From contig UZAN01000051.1 in the NCBI GenBank assembly GCA_900618425.1, forward strand, positions 1 through 18,671: a DNA stretch of 18,671 nt. Direction: 5' to 3'. The notes under the pieces were generated by a model. That model saw only the letters and a list, made by a program, of their open reading frames with translations, had not been told where the DNA came from and searched no databases. Every line of letters starts with the position of its first letter. Positions within the stretch are counted from its first letter, which is position 1. This stretch comes from Echinostoma caproni. Lineage: Eukaryota > Platyhelminthes > Trematoda > Plagiorchiida > Echinostomatidae. Both the position numbers and the translations under genes were made by a program. This document shows, piece after piece, positions 16,501 to 18,671 of the stretch.

Positions 16501-17335
16501 GAGTATGTTCGAAATTCGCCATGAATAAGTCCGCGGAAAGCGGTCCCAATCGAGACCCCATGTCCACGCTATCCTTTTGTCGGTGAATCTCATCGTCGAA
16601 CTTGAAGTGAACATTGTAAATGCATAAATAAAGCACTTATTTTAGGTCATCCAAACGGGAGCCGAGCTCTACATTATTGGTTTGTACATAACTGCACAGG
16701 TATTCAATCTTTTCGCTAATGGAAACACTTGTGAATAGCGAATTTTGTTCACAAAAGTTAATCTGTCTTTGACATTGTTTTTCCAACCCAACTCGGACGG
16801 GTTCTAACAATTTAGCCAACCCGAACGTAGTAGAACGAGTTACACATATCCAATATATTGTTATATGCTGGTATGAATACGAATAAGTGAAAACGAGCTT
16901 GTTCGCCACTCTAATGTTTGGTTTGAAATGTGCTCAGACCACCCATTGAGAGCTCGTGAGATTGATGGGCAACGTCAATTATGCCCATATTGTGTTACTT
17001 GCAAGATTCACACATCCACGGGAGAGAATAATTTCTCTATACGTATATCCGTTGACTAAAGACTGATTATTTACAAACTATTTGACTCATTCAGTCGTCT
17101 GCCTGCTAACCTGACCCCCCTCCCACGTCTGTTTTTTATGCGATAGAGAGCAAACAAAGCAAAATATGATGATGACGATGAATCAGATTTTGGTAAGTGT
17201 GAATTTACAACCACCAAACTGTGCGTTCACCTCAGTTGACCCCGTTCCAGAGACCATTGAAGATAGAGAACGCGAATTCCTGGACCTGATGAAGCTGCGA
17301 TTTCTATCCGGCCAGGACAAGAGCTTCAACTATCA
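7397..17335 (+). CDS. CCDC97: CCDC97 homologue (SF3B-associated), six exons seen, 3' end not seen
   Basis: Proposed exons: 7397-7507 (uncertain), 9637-9772 (start uncertain), 12961-13315, 15106-15342, 17147-17192, 17251-17335. From exon 2 onward every junction keeps phase. Landmarks match human CCDC97 in order: YSQKPGIFLERF (human YHEKPLVFLERF), RVRNRRL (RLRNRRY), MRQRDPVLWEEMIGQHL (MRFRAPLLYEQYIGQYL), an acidic DDDDESD linker, then REFLDLMKLRFLSGQDKSFN ([20 protein letters not shown]). The family carries the CCDC97 C-terminal domain (formerly DUF2052) and is reported to associate with the SF3B complex that recognises the branch site. The conserved VDxNxxxDxLD-type tail with its acidic end was not found before 18671, so the gene probably continues outside the window. 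The N-terminal exon and its junction are the weakest part of the model. Confidence 0.85.
8021..8290 (+). mobile_element. tRNA-derived SINE, copy B (near full length)
   Basis: Starts with a tRNA-like head: an A-box-like CAGTGGCTTAGTC at about 8035-8047, then the B-box GGTTCGAGCCC at 8083-8093 followed directly by CGCCACC. A body of about 170 bases follows, and the element closes with an A-rich tail holding AATAAA at 8282-8287. This head-body-tail layout is typical of polymerase III SINEs. The copy lies in the sense orientation in CCDC97 intron 1 and is almost identical to copy A. Confidence 0.82.
8660..8680. repeat. Small perfect hairpin
   Basis: TGGGAAA and TTTCCCA form a 7-bp stem around a 7-base loop, within intron 1 just before the diverged repeat that begins at 8684. 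No regulatory role can be assigned. Confidence 0.4.
8684..8767 (+). repeat. Diverged dispersed repeat, copy 1
   Basis: Shares the order AGTAAAACCC, CGAATG, ATCCAAAC, TTGA and CTAAAT with 18159-18237 (AGTGAAACCC, CGAATG, ATCCAAAC, CTGA, CTAAAT) at similar spacing. Overall identity is modest, so this is an old repeat or coincidental mosaic; the shared order favours common origin. Confidence 0.4.
9637..9772 (+). CDS. CCDC97: CCDC97 exon 2 (acidic, Ser-rich)
   Basis: Acceptor TTTTTTATAG at 9636, or alternatively ATACAG ending at 9605. The frame encodes TDSMPVDRSEVSSESGSVES, then a Glu/Thr/Ser-rich stretch ending TANE. The donor is a perfect GTAAGT at 9773. It ends with GA, and the next exon supplies A to give Glu, so phase fits. 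An internal ATG at 9645 could itself be the start codon if exon 1 is wrong. The disordered acidic character resembles the region before the conserved core of CCDC97. Confidence 0.65.
9840..9940 (+). repeat. Dispersed repeat, copy 2
   Basis: Direct-orientation match to 717-852: CTCGGCAAACATCGCACAC at 9841-9859 and the CTCCAGTGAGCGACCGTGATT block at about 9896-9916, ending ACTTAGCTT. The middle is shortened relative to copy 1. Confidence 0.55.
11393..11408. repeat. (GT)n microsatellite
   Basis: Eight GT units, preceded by a purine-pyrimidine alternating GTGCGTGCGTAC stretch that could favour Z-DNA. No function is implied. Confidence 0.75.
12533..12570 (-). repeat. 38-bp dispersed repeat, copy 2
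   Basis: Reverse-complement match to 3434-3471, including the exact block CATGTTCTCATGTCA. Lies in CCDC97 intron 2. Confidence 0.5.
12961..13315 (+). CDS. CCDC97: CCDC97 exon 3 (conserved core start)
   Basis: Acceptor CACCGTAG; the first base completes the Glu codon from exon 2, followed by SPTPTDQTLSLDPVERMLAN. The exon holds the family's helical core: a run of charged helix, KLSIARELYSQKPGIFLERF (human ILAQLYHEKPLVFLERF), a weakly conserved middle, and RVRNRRLN at the end. The donor is GTGAGT at 13316, phase 0. Confidence 0.92.
13783..13943 (+). mobile_element. tRNA-derived SINE, copy C (5'-truncated)
   Basis: Matches only the body and tail of copy B: AGCAGCTTTGCTGTCGTCC, then the exact block CACTCCAAGTCCCGGGGCTT, TGCTGTTCATCAC and a tail with AATAAA at 13936-13941. 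It is more diverged than copies A and B, so older, and lacks the tRNA-like head. Confidence 0.75.
14116..14642. mobile_element. Foldback of two Penelope-like 3' ends, head to head
   Basis: 14116-14347 is reverse-complementary to 14422-14642 (about 80 percent by eye), with a 75-base centre. On the minus strand the left copy encodes a Penelope-type C-terminus: AFTIVYRVSPHKHRV, FRTLATADAISMRL, PELCAQHKLTQALKLP. On the plus strand the right copy encodes WFRTLATA, PELCAQRKLIQALKLPWPG. Both copies point outward, so two 5'-truncated elements meet head to head near 14420. A CCCCTGGCCAGGGG palindrome (14516-14529; one change at 14238-14251) lies in each arm. I see no flanking target-site duplication. 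Penelope-like elements are known to carry terminal repeats in direct or inverted order, which may explain this. Confidence 0.75.
15106..15342 (+). CDS. CCDC97: CCDC97 exon 4
   Basis: Acceptor TTTCTTTCACAG, phase 0 in and out, 79 codons starting ALYRAARGD. It contains EAMRQRDPVLWEEMIGQHLD, the most conserved block of the family, then a Gln/Glu/Arg-rich coiled-coil-like helix (GQLIQQEEKRMFNQARYKQ). The donor GTTCGT is weak but lies at the right phase; the frame stays open 45 bases into the intron. Confidence 0.92.
15711..15905 (-). pseudogene. Penelope-like GIY-YIG endonuclease remnant
   Basis: One minus-strand frame reads SCGTTYIGCTVR, stop, LPEQIREHYPA, stop, then SHLAETKRTADVFEAF. The two TGA stops fall inside an otherwise well kept domain. 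TYIG corresponds to the YIG half of GIY-YIG, and the REH helix and the C-terminal AF motif fit Penelope endonucleases. The element stops matching just after this point, so its C-terminal tail is absent. Confidence 0.8.
16454..16909 (-). pseudogene. Penelope-like RT remnant, catalytic YxDD segment missing
   Basis: Open apart from one TAA at 16637-16639, which replaces a single codon in an otherwise continuous frame. RT landmarks FGLAKLL, SLFTSV and DMGSRLGPLSADLFMA are clear. After IEDYTI the frame breaks, and the next recognisable piece (FLCDQCNIKHNG) resumes in another frame with the expected catalytic YxDD residues absent. This indicates a small deletion through the active site. Confidence 0.75.
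17147..17192 (+). CDS. CCDC97: CCDC97 exon 5 (46-bp acidic linker)
   Basis: Acceptor TATGCGATAG, donor GTAAGT. Encodes RANKAKYDDDDESDF plus the first base of the next codon. It is phase 0 in and phase 1 out, which fits exon 6. The Asp/Glu run matches the acidic stretch before the C-terminal domain of CCDC97. Small size means the splice sites, not homology, carry the call. Confidence 0.78.
17193..17250 (+). other. CCDC97 intron 5 (58 bp)
   Basis: GTAAGT to CCGTTCCAG. The second very short intron in the window, next to introns of well over 1 kb. Confidence 0.75.
17251..17335 (+). CDS. CCDC97: CCDC97 exon 6 (C-terminal domain start)
   Basis: Joins as Glu, then TIEDREREFLDLMKLRFLSG and QDKSFNY, ending with two bases of a CAN codon before donor GTGAGT at 17336. 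It aligns with the human [20 protein letters not shown] segment. The remainder of that domain is not found in the rest of the window. Confidence 0.9.
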
Positions 17336-18002
17336 GTGAGTTTTTTTTTATCACACACGCATTTAGTATGATACCATCATCGGACTACAGTTTCGACCTT
17401 TATTCAAAGTTTTATCGTGCTTCTTTTTCTCCTAAAGGAGAAGAAACGCTTACGATGGTGCACAGCCCCGGTTGTGCTCATAAGACTTTCTTTGTCCACA
17501 AAAAGGAAATGAAACAGATAGACCAGTCACTTTGCTGAACAACTTTTTGTGCTCGGTGTCACGGTCAGACATTCGACAGTCAAGTTTTCTTTCCAGTGCT
17601 GACATCAGAAATCTGTACGCGCAGACGCACCTCATTATTTCCCCTACGAAATGTGCTCCGTGGAACCATCTATGCAAGAGGAAATGCTCCAACCTCGTGT
17701 ACTGAAGCTGTCATAGCCGTGTTTAGCTCAGGTAACATTTGGTCGTTTTATTTTTAAGCTAGATAAAGGAGCCCCGCCCCAATCTGTTTTTTTGTTCTGT
17801 AATACCAGTTTGAAATGATGACGCACTTACAGACAGTAGAGACCGGTCACTGTTGCACTCACCGTTCAAACATCTGTTCGGTTTGCAATCAACAAACTGT
17901 TTTGGGAATAGAGCTGTCTGAAATGAAGATTATTTCTGTTCCTGGGCCTCACACTAATTTCCCACAAACAAGCTTTGCAAATTTGAACTTTATCTTCGTT
18001 GG

Positions 18003-18056
18003 AATTATTTTGTAGACCCCGAAGGTTCGCGGTTCGAGTCCCGCTTTGGGTAAAAA
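18003..18056 (+). repeat. tRNA-like B-box segment (SINE or tRNA remnant)
   Basis: GCGGTTCGAGTCCCGC contains a perfect polymerase III B-box (GGTTCGAGTCC) in a short GC stem, followed by TTTGGG and an A run. No matching A-box or full cloverleaf could be built upstream, so this is not a working tRNA gene. It may be the head of a second SINE family whose body includes the repeat at 18159-18237. Confidence 0.4.
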
Positions 18057-18158
18057 AGTACGCATTACGGAAGTGTCCCAGTAAGGGCAAAAGGGCTGTC
18101 GCCCATCATCCAATAACTCCATTACATATAGTCACATTTCACGTACGAGGAATGAATG

Positions 18159-18237
18159 AGTGAAACCCGCAATCACCAGAAGTGGCTTGTGCTTGTTGAA
18201 GTACGAATGAGTCCATCCAAACCTGACATGCTAAATC
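18159..18237 (+). repeat. Diverged dispersed repeat, copy 2
   Basis: Ordered short matches to 8684-8767 (AAACCC, CGAATG, ATCCAAAC, CTAAAT). It lies about 100 bases after the tRNA-like segment, which suggests a common SINE unit; this is inference. Confidence 0.38.
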
Positions 18238-18426
18238 ACAAGTAACGTTCGCTTCCCCCTTCGCTATTCTCCCTGTGGCCCAAGATTAGGTTTGAAAAAT
18301 TCATGGAGCTGATCAGAATTATTCACCCCACGAAATAACCATCCATGCAACCTTGTATTACGTTGTCAGCGTCTCGATTATTCCTCACAATTTGTTTCCA
18401 AGGTAGTGTTATGAGTCACTGATGAT

Positions 18427-18570
18427 GGGTGGTGGTGGTGTAGTGGTTTAGTCGCTGTCACAGGCATGCTTTGGATTCTGTGGTCCGAGGTTCGAGCCCC
18501 GCCACCGCCACCCAACTTTGGTGGTAGGCAGCTTTTCTGTCGTCCGGTTCAATACCCTGCGTGACCTATC
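18427..18570 (+). mobile_element. tRNA-derived SINE, copy D (3'-truncated)
   Basis: Has the best-kept tRNA-like head. GGTGGTG at 18434-18440 can pair with CGCCACC at 18500-18506, giving a 73-base tRNA-sized unit. It has an A-box-like TAGTGGTTTAG at 18441-18451 and the B-box GGTTCGAGCCC at 18489-18499. The body matches copy B through GTCGTCCGGTTCA and fades near 18570, where unrelated sequence begins. Confidence 0.8.
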
Positions 18571-18576
18571 GGCAAA

Positions 18577-18671
18577 GATAATGACGTTCTGTCGCGTCCG
18601 ATCAAAGATGAAGGTGTTCCACCGGAAGCCATCCCAGTTTCCCGGCTGGTTTCGAGCGATGTGGAAATTAA
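18577..18671 (+). other. Open frame at window edge, possible Ty3/Gypsy-type scrap
   Basis: From 18577 the frame reads DNDVLSRPIKDEGVPPEAIP and stays open to the window end. NDVLSRP resembles the end of the RNase H region in Ty3/Gypsy polyproteins (usually ADALSRP-like). It begins where SINE similarity stops. The match is short, and a chance frame or an unrelated exon is equally possible. Confidence 0.25.

Larger units (their letters stand above)
15705..16912 (-). mobile_element. Decayed Penelope-like retroelement (RT to GIY-YIG)
   Basis: Read on the minus strand, family landmarks appear in order over several frames. They are TTFGLAKLLEPV (near 16810-16840), SLFTSVSISEKIEYLC, SVDMGSRLGPLSADLFMANF (near 16508-16575), NNKLPFLDICTTRRLDG (near 16325-16368), VKRNLICC and RARKICSEETLEKD, GYPEGLVNKMI, LFNAIDKTFFASKLRLLF, and a GIY-YIG-type endonuclease with CGTTYIGCTVR and IREHYPA. 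The order RT, linker, GIY-YIG is diagnostic of Penelope-like elements. At least six stops or frame changes make it non-functional. The N-terminal third is missing, as expected from 5' truncation. It is antisense to the host gene. Confidence 0.85.
15343..17146 (+). other. CCDC97 intron 4
   Basis: 1,804 bases, about two thirds of it a decayed antisense Penelope-like element (15705-16912). Flanking parts, 15343-15704 and 16913-17146, show no recognised content. Confidence 0.7.
17336..18671 (+). other. Downstream CCDC97 intron or flank
   Basis: No exon coding for the expected Asp/Asn-rich CCDC97 tail is seen. An in-phase continuation is possible from the acceptor CATTTAG near 17366 (it would give MIPSSDYSFDLYS and run on about 50 codons), but it does not resemble the family. 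The stretch contains a tRNA-like segment, a diverged repeat copy, SINE copy D and a possible retrotransposon scrap at the end. Confidence 0.5.

Noticed and set aside
18018..18034. Functional tRNA gene
   Set aside because: B-box present but no acceptor, D or anticodon stem can be formed with the upstream bases.
18204..18240. Hammerhead ribozyme remnant (as found in fluke SINEs and Penelope-like elements)
   Set aside because: CGAATGAGTCC faintly resembles the CTGATGA core, but the GAAA core and helix pairing are absent, and the sibling copy at 8740 also has CGAATG.
18419..18425. CTGATGA as hammerhead core
   Set aside because: No GAAA box or flanking stems in the following sequence; part of a GAT/GGT-rich stretch.
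18434..18506. Functional tRNA gene at the head of SINE copy D
   Set aside because: Acceptor stem and A/B boxes fit, but the T stem is mismatched, no clear anticodon arm exists, and the sequence continues into the SINE body.
1..18671. CRISPR array, bacterial operon or phage content
   Set aside because: No regularly spaced repeats, no ribosome-binding-site organised gene runs; spliced animal genes dominate.

Overview
The window is animal nuclear DNA, most likely from a parasitic flatworm (digenean fluke). The evidence is two spliced metazoan genes with GT-AG introns of very uneven size (41 bp, 58 bp and several of 1-3 kb), strong Kozak-type starts, and degenerate tRNA-derived SINEs and Penelope-like retroelement remains in introns. 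Genus is not determinable from what I can see. There is no sign of bacterial gene organisation.

Layout, all genes on the + strand. 1-1043: upstream DNA without a recognisable gene. 1044-5225: a complete four-exon gene for the G-patch protein GPATCH11 (298 residues; G-patch split by intron 2, DUF4187-type C-terminus). 5226-7396: intergenic, ending in an inverted SINE copy. 7397 to past 17335: the CCDC97 homologue. Four exons carry clear family similarity or join them in phase, a fifth (acidic linker) is well placed, the first exon and its junction are uncertain, and the C-terminal exon lies beyond what I can identify. 17336-18671: downstream intron or flank with SINE-like pieces and a possible retrotransposon coding scrap.

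The introns hold most of the unusual material. A tRNA-derived SINE occurs four times (6834-7076 minus; 8021-8290, 13783-13943 and 18427-18570 plus). The first two are nearly identical, face each other, and bracket CCDC97 exon 1. Intron 4 of CCDC97 carries, antisense, a decayed Penelope-like element (RT remnants through GIY-YIG endonuclease) whose catalytic YxDD segment is missing. Intron 3 carries a 527-bp foldback made of two Penelope-like 3' ends placed head to head. A separate 238-bp imperfect foldback of unknown origin sits in GPATCH11 intron 2.

Both host genes belong to families tied to pre-mRNA splicing: G-patch proteins activate DEAH helicases, and CCDC97 associates with the SF3B complex. 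Their adjacency is seen here; a functional link between the neighbours is only an inference. I found no clearly new molecular system. The most novel-looking structures are the head-to-head Penelope foldback and the inverted SINE pair around an exon.
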